A stretch of 64,000 nucleotides of DNA, from the NCBI RefSeq assembly GCF_003206065.1, contig NZ_PZJQ01000002.1, forward strand, positions 1 through 64,000, in the 5' to 3' direction. The position numbers were made by a program, and so were the translations under genes. Under the pieces are notes generated by a model. That model was given only the letters and a program-made list of their open reading frames with translations. It did not search any database and was not told where the DNA came from. This DNA comes from Salinicola halimionae. GTDB lineage: Bacteria; Pseudomonadota; Gammaproteobacteria; Pseudomonadales; Halomonadaceae. This document shows, one piece after another, positions 19,062 to 29,237 of the stretch (its first letter is position 1; every line of letters starts with the position of its first letter).

Positions 19062-19088
19062 GCTAATTCATAAAAACGCCCATAAAAA

Positions 19089-19121
19089 AACGCCCGGCCT
19101 GCGTGACCCAGGCCGGGCGTT
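19089..19121. terminator. Bidirectional terminator between acyltransferase and pnp
   Basis: Perfect 13-bp stem AACGCCCGGCCTG / CAGGCCGGGCGTT with a 7-base loop. On the minus strand it is followed by seven T, so it terminates pnp well; on the plus strand the tail is TTATTTAT, weaker. Confidence 0.9.
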
Positions 19122-19154
19122 ATTTATGGAGCATTGGCGGTTACCGCCGGGGAA

Positions 19155-21284
19155 TCACTCTTCGCTTTCGAGCGTCGCCTCGAAGGCGGCCTTCTCTTCC
19201 GGCGTGATCTCCTTGATCGACAGCTTCACGCGGTTGCGGTTGTCGATATCCAGCACCTTGACCGTGACTTCCTGGCCTTCGCTCAGGTAATCCTTCACGT
19301 CGTTGACGCGCTCCGGCACGATCTGGGAGATGTGCACGAGGCCGTCGGTACCCGGCATGAAGTTGACGAAGGCGCCGAAGTCGGCGAGACGCACGACCTT
19401 GCCGCGATAGAGCTTGCCGATCTCGGCTTCGGCGGTGATGCCTAGCACGGTGTCGATGGCGCGCTTGGCCGCGGAACGGTCTTCAGCGTAGATGCGCACG
19501 GTGCCGTCGTCATCGATATCGATGGAGGCGCCGGTCTCTTCACAGATGCCGCGAATGGTCGCACCGCCCTTGCCGATAACATCGCGGATCTTGTCCGGCG
19601 AGATCTTGATCGTCTGCATCGCCGGCGCGTAGTCGGAGACTTCGTTACGGCTCTCGGCAATCACGACGTTCATCTGATCGAGGATATCGATACGCGCCTG
19701 ATGCGCCTGCTGCAGCGCGGTCTCCATGATCTCTTCGTTGATGCCTTCAATCTTGATGTCCATCTGCAGCGCGGTCACGCCGTTGACGGAACCGGCCACC
19801 TTGAAGTCCATGTCGCCGAGGTGATCTTCGTCACCCAGGATATCGGTCAGCACGGCGAAACCATCGTCGTCCTTGACCAGACCCATGGCGATACCCGCTA
19901 CCGGCGCCTTGATCGGCACGCCCGCATCCATCAACGCGAGTGACGCGCCGCATACGGAAGCCATCGAGCTGGAACCGTTGGACTCGGTGATCTCGGAGAC
20001 GACGCGAATGGTGTAGGGAAAGTCGTCATCGTTGGGCAGCATTGCCTGGATGCCGCGACGCGCCAGACGGCCATGGCCGATCTCGCGACGCTTGGGTCCG
20101 CCCATGAAACCGGCTTCGCCCACGCTGTACGGAGGGAAGTTGTAGTGCATCAGGAAGCGATCCTTGCGCTCACCTTCCAGCGATTCGATCAGCTGGGCGT
20201 CGCGCAGCGTACCCAGCGTAGCGATGACCATCGCCTGCGTCTCGCCGCGGGTGAACAGCGCCGAACCGTGGGTGCGCGGCAGCACGCCGACCTTGATGTC
20301 GAGCGGGCGCACGGTCTTGTGATCGCGGCCGTCGATGCGCGGCTCGCCAGCGACGACCCGACTGCGCACGGTTTTCTTCTCGAGACCCGCCAGCGCACCG
20401 GAGACTTCGTCGACACTGAATTGCGCCGCGTCACCGCTGGCCAACTGCTCGATGGCCTTGGTGCGGATCTCGGCCAGCGCGTCCTGACGCGCCATCTTGT
20501 CGGTGATGCGGTAGGCTTCGCCCACGGCACTTTCGAAAGACGCCGCAATCGCCTGCTTGAGCTCGACGTTGTCGGCGGCCGGCTGCCAGTCCCACTTCGG
20601 CTTGCCCGCTTCGCTGACCAGCGATTTGATCGCATCGACCGCGACCTGCATCTCCTGATGCGCGAACAGCACGCCACCCAGCATTTCGTCTTCGGTCAGC
20701 TCCTTGGCTTCGGACTCGACCATCAGCACGGCCTTGTCGGTACCGGCCACGACCATGTTGAGCTCTGACGTGGCGAGTTCTTCGACGGTCGGGTTGAGGA
20801 AGTAGCCGCGCGATTCGGTAAAGCCGACACGTGCCGCACCGATGGGACCGCTGAATGGCAGACCAGAGATCGCCAATGCCGCAGACGTGCCGATCATCGC
20901 GGCGATGTCGGGGTCCTGATTGCGATCGGCGGACAGCACGTTACAGATGACCTGGACTTCGTTCATGAAGCCTTTGGGAAACAGCGGACGAATCGGTCGA
21001 TCGATCAGACGCGAGGTCAGCGTTTCTTTTTCGGTCGGGCGCCCTTCGCGCTTGAAGAAGCCACCGGGGATCTTGCCCACGGCATAGGTCTTCTCCTGGT
21101 AATGCACGGAGAGCGGGAAAAAATCCTGGCCGGGCTTGAGCGTCTTGCGGCCAACGACAGTACATAGAACGACTGTGTCGTCCATGGTGACCAGCACGGC
21201 ACCGGTTGCCTGACGGGCGATACGGCCAGTTTCTAGCGTGACGGTACTCGAACCGTACTGGAATGTGGTCTGAACCGGGTTCAC
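19155..21284 (-). CDS. pnp: Polyribonucleotide nucleotidyltransferase (PNPase)
   Basis: 3'-5' phosphorolytic exoribonuclease of the RNA degradosome. The protein of 709 residues has two RNase PH domains (first with [12 protein letters not shown], second with [15 protein letters not shown] and the catalytic SDYAPAM neighbourhood). A KH domain ([15 protein letters not shown]) and an S1 domain ([13 protein letters not shown]) follow. I choose the GTG at 21284 because AAGGA lies 6 bases before it and [11 protein letters not shown] is the family N terminus; an upstream ATG at 21311 has no ribosome binding site. rpsO, which precedes pnp in most gammaproteobacteria, is not upstream here. Confidence 0.95.
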   Translation of the reverse strand: MNPVQTTFQYGSSTVTLETGRIARQATGAVLVTMDDTVVLCTVVGRKTLKPGQDFFPLSVHYQEKTYAVGKIPGGFFKREGRPTEKETLTSRLIDRPIRPLFPKGFMNEVQVICNVLSADRNQDPDIAAMIGTSAALAISGLPFSGPIGAARVGFTESRGYFLNPTVEELATSELNMVVAGTDKAVLMVESEAKELTEDEMLGGVLFAHQEMQVAVDAIKSLVSEAGKPKWDWQPAADNVELKQAIAASFESAVGEAYRITDKMARQDALAEIRTKAIEQLASGDAAQFSVDEVSGALAGLEKKTVRSRVVAGEPRIDGRDHKTVRPLDIKVGVLPRTHGSALFTRGETQAMVIATLGTLRDAQLIESLEGERKDRFLMHYNFPPYSVGEAGFMGGPKRREIGHGRLARRGIQAMLPNDDDFPYTIRVVSEITESNGSSSMASVCGASLALMDAGVPIKAPVAGIAMGLVKDDDGFAVLTDILGDEDHLGDMDFKVAGSVNGVTALQMDIKIEGINEEIMETALQQAHQARIDILDQMNVVIAESRNEVSDYAPAMQTIKISPDKIRDVIGKGGATIRGICEETGASIDIDDDGTVRIYAEDRSAAKRAIDTVLGITAEAEIGKLYRGKVVRLADFGAFVNFMPGTDGLVHISQIVPERVNDVKDYLSEGQEVTVKVLDIDNRNRVKLSIKEITPEEKAAFEATLESEE

Positions 21285-21419
21285 GGGCTTTCCTTTACTT
21301 GTCGAATTCATTGGGTCGTTTTGACTCGGCGCTTATTCTAGGCGTTCGTCGAGGACAGGGCTACCGATCAGCGACCTTGGTCCCATGCTGTCCATCAAGG
21401 AAAACACGAGCCCAGAACG

Positions 21420-21476
21420 CAACGACCCCCGCCACGGGGGCGAGGGTCGTTGGGCGATGACGTCGCCGTTGGCGAC
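21420..21476 (-). terminator. Hairpins after the semialdehyde dehydrogenase gene
   Basis: CAACGACCC/GGGTCGTTG (21420-21428 with 21444-21452) and GTCGCC/GGCGAC (21462-21467 with 21471-21476) lie 20-75 bases after the stop of the minus-strand gene. Neither is followed by a T-run, so termination strength is unclear. Confidence 0.4.
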
Positions 21477-21496
21477 ATCGCAGTCGCTTGGCCTTC

Positions 21497-23074
21497 TTAG
21501 GCTTCGCGCTTGCCATCCACTAGGCGCTTCAGTTTCAGCGGATTGTCATGCTTGATCGCTTCCGGCAGCAGCGCATCCGGCAGATCCTGGTAGCAGACCG
21601 GACGCAGGAAGCGGAAGATCGCCGCCGTGCCCACAGAGGTCGTGCGCGAGTCGGAAGTCGCCGGGAACGGACCGCCGTGAACCATGGCATCACACACTTC
21701 CACCCCGGTCGGCCAACCGTTGACCATGACGCGGCCTGCCTTGCGCTCGAGAATAGGCAGCAGCGCCTTGGCGGCATCCAGGTCGGCGTCGTCCATCTGC
21801 AGCGTGGCGGTCAACTGACCTTCCAGATGCTCGGCAACCTGCTTGAGCTCGCCAGCATCGGCGCACTCGACCACCAGCGAAGTCGAACCGAAGACCTCGT
21901 CCTGCAGCGCCTCGCTACCCAGGAAATCCTGTGCCGACGCCACGAACAGACCCGTCTGGCACTGGTTGGGACCTTCGCCTTTCTGGCCGCGTGCCACTTC
22001 TTTCGCCTTGCCGCTACCGCTCAATGCGCTGACGCCGTTCTCGTAGGCATCGAAGATACCCGGCGTGAGCATGGTCTGGGCTGCGCTACCCTTGACCGCT
22101 TCACCCGCGGCGGCGACAAAGGCATCCAGCTCCGGTCCCTTGATCGCGACGACCAGCCCCGGATTGGTACAGAACTGACCGGCACCCATGTTGAGCGAAC
22201 CCACGAACGCCTTGCCCATCTCTTCGCCGCGCGCTTTCAGTGCTGCCGGCAACGGGAAGACAGGGTTGATGGAACTCATCTCGGCATAGAACGGGATCGG
22301 CTCGGGACGCGACTGGGCGGCCTTCCACAGTGCCAGACCGCCACTGCGCGAACCGGTGAAGCCGGCCGCCTTGACGCGTGAATCGGTGACCAGTGCGGTG
22401 CCGACTTCGCGACCGGAGCCGAACATCAGCGAGAACACGCCTTCCGGCAGGCCGCACTTCTTGACCGCAGCCTGAATCGCACGGCCCACCAGTTCGCTGG
22501 TGCCGGGGTGCGCGCCGTGCGCCTTGACGATGACCGGGCAGCCCGCCGCCAGTGCGGAAGCCGTGTCGCCGCCGGCCACGGAGAACGCCAGCGGGAAGTT
22601 GCTGGCACCGAATACCACGACCGGGCCCAGCGCGATGTGACGCTGGCGCAGGTCGACCCGCGGCATCGGTTGACGATCCGGCAGCGCCGGATCGATGCGA
22701 ACGTCGAGCCATTCACCGGCACGCACGGTCTTGGCGAACAGGCGCAGCTGACCACACGTCCGGCCGCGCTCGCCCTGAATTCGACCCTGGGCCAGACCAG
22801 ACTCCGCCACGGCACGCTCGATCAAGTCATCGCCAATCGCTTCGATCTCGTCGGCAATGGTTTCCAGAAACTTGGCGCGATCCTCGAGCGAGGTCTCGCG
22901 ATAGCTGTCGAAAGCGCTCCAGGCCAGTTCGCAGGCACGCTCGACTTCCGCTTGGGTGCCGCCAGGATAGGCCGGCTCGAGACGCTCGTTGGTGGCCGGA
23001 TTGATTGCCTGAATCGGGTCACGGCTGCCTTTCGCGGTCTGCTGACCGATTAGCATTTCACCTGTCAGATTCAT
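21497..23074 (-). CDS. 2-oxoglutarate semialdehyde (2,5-dioxopentanoate) dehydrogenase
   Basis: NAD(P)-dependent aldehyde dehydrogenase of 525 residues, most like the 2-oxoglutarate-semialdehyde class that ends the D-glucarate, D-galactarate and pentose-oxidation routes and yields 2-oxoglutarate. Visible: [16 protein letters not shown] (cofactor loop), GFTGSRSGG, the catalytic glutamate in [10 protein letters not shown] and cysteine in GQFCTNPG (about residue 300). The start is at GGAGG-preceded ATG 23074; 27 more residues upstream lack support. It follows glucD and kdgD in the same direction, completing the pathway. Confidence 0.9.
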   Translation of the reverse strand: MNLTGEMLIGQQTAKGSRDPIQAINPATNERLEPAYPGGTQAEVERACELAWSAFDSYRETSLEDRAKFLETIADEIEAIGDDLIERAVAESGLAQGRIQGERGRTCGQLRLFAKTVRAGEWLDVRIDPALPDRQPMPRVDLRQRHIALGPVVVFGASNFPLAFSVAGGDTASALAAGCPVIVKAHGAHPGTSELVGRAIQAAVKKCGLPEGVFSLMFGSGREVGTALVTDSRVKAAGFTGSRSGGLALWKAAQSRPEPIPFYAEMSSINPVFPLPAALKARGEEMGKAFVGSLNMGAGQFCTNPGLVVAIKGPELDAFVAAAGEAVKGSAAQTMLTPGIFDAYENGVSALSGSGKAKEVARGQKGEGPNQCQTGLFVASAQDFLGSEALQDEVFGSTSLVVECADAGELKQVAEHLEGQLTATLQMDDADLDAAKALLPILERKAGRVMVNGWPTGVEVCDAMVHGGPFPATSDSRTTSVGTAAIFRFLRPVCYQDLPDALLPEAIKHDNPLKLKRLVDGKREA

Positions 23075-23235
23075 CTTGCCTCCTGCAGTGATGGTGGATA
23101 CGGATTCTTCTCCAGCCTTGGCCGGATACGACTTGCGTTCTGCCCGCCATGGCACAATTTTTTTTCACGGCGTCGGTGCTTGCACAACACCGGTTACTGC
23201 TCGATATCGTTGTTTCCCGACATCGTTTCTTGCAC

Positions 23236-23247
23236 AAGAACGTTCTT
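23236..23247. promoter_or_regulatory. Perfect 12-bp palindrome upstream of the dehydrogenase gene
   Basis: AAGAACGTTCTT sits 160 bp before the start of the minus-strand dehydrogenase gene, directly after a TATAAA that would serve as a -10 box on that strand (23251-23246). The position over the start site fits a repressor operator. The remaining 260 bp between glucD and this gene show no coding potential. Confidence 0.4.
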
Positions 23248-23334
23248 TATACAAGGTAGTGTGCTGAGGCCATTCTCGCGTCAGATCCTTCATGTCGGGC
23301 CGTCATTGATAGGTGGGGCCAACGCATCACCGTT

Positions 23335-24675
23335 TCAACGAACCAGGGCCGGACGCTTGGGATCGAACTGCCAGCCATCGATCATGTACTGCATTGCCAT
23401 GGCGTCGTTGCGCCCCCCGGCTGGCAAACTGCGGTAAAGCGCATTGGCCTGTTCGATCTGCGCCATATCGATCTCGATACCCAGTCCGGGGGCGTCCGTC
23501 ACTGCGACCTTGCCGTCGACGATCTCCGGCGGGTTACGGGTTAGCCGGGCATCGCCCTCCTGCCAGATCCAGTGCGTGTCCAACGCAGTGGTGCGACCGA
23601 CGGCGGCTGCACCGACCTGGGCAAACATCGCCAGCGAGATATCGAAATGATTGTTGGAGTGAGAACCCCAGGTCATGCCGTGATCCTGGCACAGCTGAGA
23701 GACCCTCACCGCGCCGGAGAGCGTCCAGAAATGCGGGTCGGCCAGCGGAATGTCGACCGAACGCAGCATCAACGCGTGGGCCATTTCGCGCCAGTTGGTC
23801 GCGACCATATTGGTGGCGACCGGCAACCCGGTGGCATGGCGGAATTCGGCCAGAATCTCGCGACCTGAAAAGCCCTGTTCAGCGCCGCACGGATCTTCTG
23901 CGTAAGCAATCACGTCATGCAGGTTTTTGCATAGCCGGATCGCCTCGTTCAGCGACCAGGCCCCGTTGGGGTCGATGGTGGTGCGCGCTTCGGGAAAGGC
24001 ATTGTGGAGCGCGGTAACGGCCTCGATCTCCTGCTCGCCCGGTAGCGCCCCCCCCTTGAGCTTGAAGTCCTTGAAGCCGTAACGATCATGCGCCGCCTCG
24101 GCGAGTTCGACGATCCGCTGGGGCGTCATCGCCGTTTCATCACGCTGGCGATACCAGTCGTGGCTGGCACCGTCGGTACCGTGGCGATAGCCGAGCGGCG
24201 TGGCATGACCATCGCCGATGAAGAACAGATAACCCAGCACCTCGACGCTATCGCGCTGCTTGCCGTCACCCAGCAGCTCGGCCACCGGCACATCGAGAAA
24301 CTTGCCGAACAGGTCGAGTAATGCTGCCTCGAGTGCCGCTACCGCGTTGACGCGCAGCTCGAAGGTCCAGGACCCCTTGCCGAAATCCTCGAAATCGGCA
24401 CCGCGACCGGCGGAATGCAACGACGACACCATCGAACGCAGCTTGCCGATAGGCTGGCCCACGACCAGCGGCCGGGCCTGCTCCAGCGAGCGCTGGATCG
24501 TCTCACCACCTGGCGCTTCGCCAACGCCCACGTTGCCGGCACTATCCTCGAGAATGATCAGGTTTCGAGTGAAATAGGGAGAGTGCGCGCCACCGATATT
24601 GAGCAGCATACTGTCCCGGCCGGCGACCGGAATCACTTTCATGTCCGTAACCGTGGGTGTGGCATGACTCGGCAT
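23335..24675 (-). CDS. gudD: Glucarate dehydratase
   Basis: Enolase-superfamily enzyme that removes water from D-glucarate (and usually L-idarate) to give 5-dehydro-4-deoxy-D-glucarate. The protein of 446 residues has the KDFKLKGG lysine pair (about 205), the metal-ligand TIDPNGAW aspartate (about 235), and the catalytic histidine in [18 protein letters not shown] near 340. The start at MPSHATP is favoured because GGAG lies 9 bases before it. kdgD is immediately upstream in the same direction. Confidence 0.94.
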   Translation of the reverse strand: MPSHATPTVTDMKVIPVAGRDSMLLNIGGAHSPYFTRNLIILEDSAGNVGVGEAPGGETIQRSLEQARPLVVGQPIGKLRSMVSSLHSAGRGADFEDFGKGSWTFELRVNAVAALEAALLDLFGKFLDVPVAELLGDGKQRDSVEVLGYLFFIGDGHATPLGYRHGTDGASHDWYRQRDETAMTPQRIVELAEAAHDRYGFKDFKLKGGALPGEQEIEAVTALHNAFPEARTTIDPNGAWSLNEAIRLCKNLHDVIAYAEDPCGAEQGFSGREILAEFRHATGLPVATNMVATNWREMAHALMLRSVDIPLADPHFWTLSGAVRVSQLCQDHGMTWGSHSNNHFDISLAMFAQVGAAAVGRTTALDTHWIWQEGDARLTRNPPEIVDGKVAVTDAPGLGIEIDMAQIEQANALYRSLPAGGRNDAMAMQYMIDGWQFDPKRPALVR

Positions 24676-24831
24676 AGCGAGGGTCTCCATTCATCGAAGG
24701 CACGGCGTACGCTGACCCAAAGCGAAGGGCCACCGAGCCATTGATTCTCATTGAAATTCGCTCACGCCGAAGGGCGTTCATCGACAATCGAAGGGCGGCA
24801 CCGGTCCGCCCCGGTGATTCTGAATTCAGAA

Positions 24832-25749
24832 TCAGAGCGCGTTGGCTTTTTCGATCAGCTGTTTGAGAGTCGCTCGCTCTTTCTCGCTGGGCATGGTCAG
24901 CGGCGCGCGCACCTCGCCACCGGGATAGCCGACCAGATCGGCACCGGCCTTGATCAGACTCACGGCATAGCCTTTCTGGGTATCGCGTAGGGTGACGAAC
25001 GGCACGAAGAAGTCGCGCGTTGCCTGGCGAACGAACTCGCTATTGCCCTTGCGCAGTTCCTGGTAGAACTTCACCGCCATTTCGGGCACGAAGTTGAACA
25101 CGGCAGAAGAGTAGGTGCTGACACCGATGGCCAGATAGGCTTCGGCAATGATCTCGGCCGTCGGTACGCCGCCGACGTAGGCGAGACGATTGCCCAGCGT
25201 CTTGATGATGATGTTGAGCGCCTGCATATCGCCCTTGCCGTCTTTCAGACCGACCAGATTCGGGCAGCGATCAGCTAGCGCCTGAACGGCGTCGACGTTG
25301 AGATAGCCATTGGCACGATTGTAGTAGATTACGCTGAGATCGGTGGAATCGCACACACTGGCGGCATATTCGACGATACCGGCCTGGGGACATTCAGTGA
25401 GGTACGGCGGCATCAGCAAAATGCCATCGGCACCGGCTTCCTGGGCGGCCTTGGCATGCGCCTTGGCGAGTCCCGCGCTCTGACCGGCGCTGGCGATGAT
25501 CGGCACATGCCCGCCGAGGGTTTCCACCGCGACCGTCACGATCTCACGATACTCTTCGATCGTCATGTTGAAGAATTCGCCGGTGCCGCCGGCCACGAAG
25601 AGAGCGGAAACCTCGTAGTCCTTCAGCCACAGCAGCCGGCGGCGGTAGCTCTCGACGTCGAACTTGCCGTTGGCATCGAAATCGGTGACCGGGAACGACA
25701 GCAGACCGTCGGTAATGGAGGCAACAACCGCTTCTTTGGAAAAATTCAC
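24832..25749 (-). CDS. kdgD: 5-dehydro-4-deoxyglucarate dehydratase
   Basis: Dehydrates and decarboxylates 5-dehydro-4-deoxy-D-glucarate to 2,5-dioxopentanoate, the substrate of the dehydrogenase two genes downstream. The DapA/NAL-fold protein of 305 residues shows LLSFPVTDFD at the start, ALFVAGGTGEFF, IYYNRANGYL and the Schiff-base lysine in LVGLKDGKGDMQ. I choose the GTG at 25749 (AGGGGA six bases before); an ATG five codons upstream has no ribosome binding site. It is first of the three-gene glucarate set; no glucarate transporter lies nearby. Confidence 0.92.
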   Translation of the reverse strand: MNFSKEAVVASITDGLLSFPVTDFDANGKFDVESYRRRLLWLKDYEVSALFVAGGTGEFFNMTIEEYREIVTVAVETLGGHVPIIASAGQSAGLAKAHAKAAQEAGADGILLMPPYLTECPQAGIVEYAASVCDSTDLSVIYYNRANGYLNVDAVQALADRCPNLVGLKDGKGDMQALNIIIKTLGNRLAYVGGVPTAEIIAEAYLAIGVSTYSSAVFNFVPEMAVKFYQELRKGNSEFVRQATRDFFVPFVTLRDTQKGYAVSLIKAGADLVGYPGGEVRAPLTMPSEKERATLKQLIEKANAL

Positions 25750-25916
25750 CTGGATTCCCCTCATCGTGGGTTAACGTCAATCTGCCATTCAGTCGCTCGA
25801 CCGCAAGACCTGACCGGGCCAACCAAAGCGCAGCTGTATTTGATGGGCGCATGTTGTCATACATCATACTAAAATGCCGTTAGACCTTAGATGAATTTCA
25901 GTTTGCAGGCGACCCA

Positions 25917-26408
25917 TCAGCGTCCGAACGGTAGCTGAGTCGTCGACAGCACCTCGCGCAATCCCATGAAGGAACGGATCTGGCGTACGCCGGGCAAATA
26001 GATCAACTGCTCGGCATGCAACCGATTGAAGCTCTGGTTGTCGCGGGTGCGAATCAGCAGGAAATAATCGAATTCGCCGGTGACCACATGGCACTCCATG
26101 CAGCCTGAAATATGCTGTGCGGCGGCTTCGAAATCGGCGAACGACTGTGGGGTCGAACGATCCAGCACGACTCCGATCAATACCACCATACCGGCGTTGA
26201 GGCGCTCGGCATCCAGCAGCGCCACCGTGCGCTTGATGATACCGGCCTGCTTGAGCCGTTCGACACGGCGAAGACAAGCAGGAGGGCTTAAGTTGACGCG
26301 CTCCGCCAGAGCGACATTGGAGATCGATGCATCACGCTGCAGCAGCTCGAGAACCTGGCGGTCGATGCGATCCAGCGATGCACTAGCGTGGTTGTCGGAT
26401 TCCGGCAC
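25917..26408 (-). CDS. acdR: Lrp/AsnC family regulator, AcdR-like
   Basis: Leucine-responsive-type regulator of 163 residues: N-terminal helix-turn-helix (LDRIDRQVLELLQRDASISN to ERLKQAGIIKR, residues 12-60) and a C-terminal RAM ligand domain (HVVTGEFDYFLLIRTRD). It starts with GTG. It is divergent from acdS, the usual position of AcdR, which activates acdS in many ACC-deaminase bacteria; the role here is inferred from that position. It also stands upstream of kdgD in the same direction, so a role in glucarate use cannot be excluded. Confidence 0.85.
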   Translation of the reverse strand: MPESDNHASASLDRIDRQVLELLQRDASISNVALAERVNLSPPACLRRVERLKQAGIIKRTVALLDAERLNAGMVVLIGVVLDRSTPQSFADFEAAAQHISGCMECHVVTGEFDYFLLIRTRDNQSFNRLHAEQLIYLPGVRQIRSFMGLREVLSTTQLPFGR

Positions 26409-26612
26409 AGCTGCTTATCCACTCTCGATTAATTTAATTTCGCTTAAATACCCAATGACAGAATATAAATCACTTATGGCCGAAATTAGCAAATCTTAAT
26501 GTCATAAAAAGCCTTTAATTTGCAACTCAACCTTTCCAATTTCACTTTAGGATAGATCGGGTTCCTTTCGAGACAACTCCACGACGACGCCACAACAACA
26601 ACCGGATCCGCC
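26409..26612. promoter_or_regulatory. AT-rich divergent control region of acdR and acdS
   Basis: These 204 bp are clearly more AT-rich than their surroundings. They contain a partial Lrp-box-like stretch TAGCAAATCTTAATG (26487-26501) and, just before acdS, the CA motif AACAACAAC (26594-26602), described separately. Confidence 0.5.
26592..26602 (+). promoter_or_regulatory. Hfq/Crc-type CA motif in the acdS leader
   Basis: ACAACAACAAC ends 10 bases before the acdS ATG, where a ribosome binding site would lie. Crc with Hfq binds AANAANAA motifs near start codons to block translation of catabolic mRNAs in pseudomonads, and CrcZ-type RNA carries the same motif. Confidence 0.5.
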
Positions 26613-27629
26613 ATGAAACTTGATAAATTTTCCCGTTATCCGCTGACTTTCGGCCCCTCACCGATCACCCCGCTCAAGCGCCTGAGCGAGCATCTCGGTG
26701 GCGACGTCGAACTCTATGCCAAGCGCGAGGACTGCAATAGCGGCCTCGCTTTCGGCGGCAACAAGACGCGCAAGCTCGAGTATTTGATCCCCGAAGTGCT
26801 CGAAGGCGGCTACGACACTTTGGTGTCGATCGGTGGCATTCAATCCAACCAGACCCGTCAGGTTGCCGCCGTCGCCGCGCATCTGGGGCTCGAGTGCGTG
26901 CTGGTGCAGGAAAACTGGGTGAACTATCACGACGCCAGCTATGACAAAGTCGGCAATATCGAACTGTCGCGCATCATGGGTGCCGACGTGCGTCTCGATC
27001 CCGCCGGCTTCGATATCGGCATCCGCGAGAGCTGGGAACGCGCCATGGAAAGCGTACGTGCGAAGGGTGGGAAGCCGTATCCGATTCCCGCCGGCTGTTC
27101 CGAACATCCCTACGGCGGGCTGGGTTTCGTGGGTTTCGCCGAGGAAGTCCGCCAGCAAGAGCGCGAGCTGGGCTTCACCTTCGATTATATCGTCGTCTGC
27201 TCGGTCACCGGCAGCACTCAGGCCGGCATGGTAGTGGGCTTTGCTGCCGATGGGCGCGCCCGCCAGGTGATCGGTATCGATGCTTCGGCCAAGCCGGAAC
27301 AGACCCACGCCCAGATTCTGCGGATCGCCCAGAACACCGCCGAACTGGTCGAGCTCGGGCAGCCGATCAGCGCCGACGACGTAGTGCTCGATACCCGCTT
27401 CGGCTATCCGGAATATGGCCTGCCCAATGACGGCACGCTGGAAGCGATTCGCCTTTGCGGCCGACTCGAAGGTGTACTCACGGATCCGGTCTACGAAGGC
27501 AAGTCGATGCACGGCATGATCGAAAAGATCCGCCTGGGCGAATTTCCGGCGGGTTCGAAAGTGCTTTACGCTCATCTGGGCGGCGCACCGGCATTGAGCG
27601 CCTATGCCGAGCTGTTTCATCAGGGCTGA
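26613..27629 (+). CDS. acdS: 1-aminocyclopropane-1-carboxylate deaminase
   Basis: PLP enzyme that splits the ethylene precursor ACC into 2-oxobutyrate and ammonia. The protein of 338 residues is the family length and reads without gaps against the AcdS sequences I know. It has the PLP lysine K51 in [12 protein letters not shown]78 in GGIQSNQT, the tyrosines in RFGYPEYGL and DPVYEGK, and the glutamate and leucine (VYEGK, AHLGG) that separate true ACC deaminases from D-cysteine desulfhydrases. It is divergent from an Lrp-type regulator and followed by an amidase. Its start lies 10 bases after a CA motif, with only a weak ribosome binding site. Confidence 0.95.
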   Translation: MKLDKFSRYPLTFGPSPITPLKRLSEHLGGDVELYAKREDCNSGLAFGGNKTRKLEYLIPEVLEGGYDTLVSIGGIQSNQTRQVAAVAAHLGLECVLVQENWVNYHDASYDKVGNIELSRIMGADVRLDPAGFDIGIRESWERAMESVRAKGGKPYPIPAGCSEHPYGGLGFVGFAEEVRQQERELGFTFDYIVVCSVTGSTQAGMVVGFAADGRARQVIGIDASAKPEQTHAQILRIAQNTAELVELGQPISADDVVLDTRFGYPEYGLPNDGTLEAIRLCGRLEGVLTDPVYEGKSMHGMIEKIRLGEFPAGSKVLYAHLGGAPALSAYAELFHQG

Positions 27630-27652
27630 GCCGAAAGACGACAACTCCGAAA

Positions 27653-27685
27653 ACCGCAGAGGCGTGCCGGCCACGCCTCTGCGGT
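27653..27685. repeat. Perfect 14-bp hairpin between acdS and the amidase gene
   Basis: ACCGCAGAGGCGTG and CACGCCTCTGCGGT flank a 5-base CCGGC loop, 24 bases after the acdS stop. There is no T-run, so it may protect the 3' end of acdS mRNA or reduce read-through; it is not a classic terminator. Confidence 0.75.
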
Positions 27686-27723
27686 ATGCTGATTGCCATC
27701 CTCTTTTGCCGGAACCTCTGCCG

Positions 27724-29220
27724 ATGTCCAACGCTTCCGCTCACACCTCCGCTCAAACATCCGCTCGACCGCCGCTGGCCGAGATCGTGACCTGGAACGC
27801 CACCACACTATCGCGACGCATCCATGATCGATCGGTTTCCTGTCGCGAGGTCATGATCGCCTACCTCGACCATATCGACGCCATGAACCCTCTCGTCAAC
27901 GCCATCGTCTCCCGCCGCGAACGCGCGCCGCTACTCGAAGAGGCCGAGATCGCCGACCGCGAACTTGCTGTCGGGCGGTCACGCGGTTGGATGCATGGTT
28001 TTCCTCAGGCGATCAAGGATCTCTCTGACGCCGAGGGCCTGCCGACCATTCAAGGTTCGCCGCTTCTCGTCGGGCAAATTGCCGCCGAGGACAGCCTGAT
28101 GACGGAGCGCATGCGAGCCGCCGGCGCCATCATCATCGGCAAGACCAATACACCGGAATTCGGCCTGGGCTCGCAATCCTACAACCCGGTATTCGGCGCC
28201 ACTCGTAACGCCTTCGATCCTTCGCTTACCGCCGGCGGGTCAAGCGGTGGCGCGGCGGCGGCACTTGCCATGCGGATGCTGCCGGTCGCCGACGGCAGCG
28301 ACATGATGGGCTCGTTGCGAAACCCTGCCGCCTTCAATCACGTGATCGGCTTTCGCCCTTCGTTCGGTCGGGTGCCCGGCCTCGCCGCCGACCCGTTCGG
28401 CCAGCAGCTTGCCACCAACGGCCCGATGGGGCGAACCGTCGAAGACGTGGCGCGGCTCCTCGACACGCAATCCGGTTTCGATTCGCGCGTTCCGCTGTCG
28501 CTGGGAGAGCCGCTGGTCTCCGACGGCGTCGGTATTTCTCCGGCGCTAGAACGTGACGTTCGCGGCGTAAAAATCGGCTGGATGGGTGACTGGCAAGGAC
28601 ATCTGGCCATGGAATCCGGCTTGCTCGCCCTGTGCGAAGCGGCGCTGACACGCTTTATCCGGGTTGGCTGCGATGTTGAGGAAGTCGATCTGCCCCTCGA
28701 TCCCGAGGCGCTCTGGGAGAGCTGGACGACGCTGCGCCATTGGGCCGTCGCCGGCAATCTGGGCGCGCACTACGCCAACACCGACAACCGCGCCCAGCTC
28801 AAACCTGAAGCCCGGTGGGAAGTCGAGCATGGCCTGCGGCTCTCGGCGCAGGACATTCACGTTGCCAACGTGCAACGTGGCGATGCCTACCGCGCCTGGA
28901 ACGCCCTGTTCGAGCGCTGCGACTACTTGATCATGCCCAGCGCGCAGGTCTTTCCGTTCGACGTGGAGACACACTGGCCTCGCGAAATCGCCGGGCGAAC
29001 GATGGACACCTACCACCGCTGGATGGAAGTGGTGATTCCTGCCTCGATGCTCGGCGCCCCGGTGATCAATCTGCCAACGGCGTTGAGCGATAACGGTCTG
29101 CCGATGGGCTTTCAGCTGATCGGAAAGCCCCGCGACGACTGGGGCGTGCTACAGCTGGCGCGCGCCTTCGAAAAGGCCAGTGGCGATCTGGCGAGGATGC
29201 CGCCCACGCTTGGCATGTGA
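27724..29220 (+). CDS. Amidase (amidase signature family)
   Basis: The protein of 498 residues has the Ser-cisSer-Lys triad of the amidase signature family: lysine in GFPQAIKDL, the glycine/serine stretch TAGGSSGGAAAALA, and the nucleophile in GSDMMGSLRNPAAFN, where MM replaces the common GG/WG pair. The substrate cannot be read from sequence. I start at MSNASAH, after which the family core begins; the frame is open for 40 codons upstream, across the hairpin. It follows acdS by about 95 bp and may be expressed with it. Confidence 0.88.
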   Translation: MSNASAHTSAQTSARPPLAEIVTWNATTLSRRIHDRSVSCREVMIAYLDHIDAMNPLVNAIVSRRERAPLLEEAEIADRELAVGRSRGWMHGFPQAIKDLSDAEGLPTIQGSPLLVGQIAAEDSLMTERMRAAGAIIIGKTNTPEFGLGSQSYNPVFGATRNAFDPSLTAGGSSGGAAAALAMRMLPVADGSDMMGSLRNPAAFNHVIGFRPSFGRVPGLAADPFGQQLATNGPMGRTVEDVARLLDTQSGFDSRVPLSLGEPLVSDGVGISPALERDVRGVKIGWMGDWQGHLAMESGLLALCEAALTRFIRVGCDVEEVDLPLDPEALWESWTTLRHWAVAGNLGAHYANTDNRAQLKPEARWEVEHGLRLSAQDIHVANVQRGDAYRAWNALFERCDYLIMPSAQVFPFDVETHWPREIAGRTMDTYHRWMEVVIPASMLGAPVINLPTALSDNGLPMGFQLIGKPRDDWGVLQLARAFEKASGDLARMPPTLGM

Positions 29221-29237
29221 CCGCGACCGGACCTGGG

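Noticed and set aside
25750-25916. GTCATACATCATAC stretch between kdgD and the Lrp-type gene as a GntR site
   Set aside because: It resembles several regulator half-sites loosely, but has no clear dyad and no matching regulator nearby.
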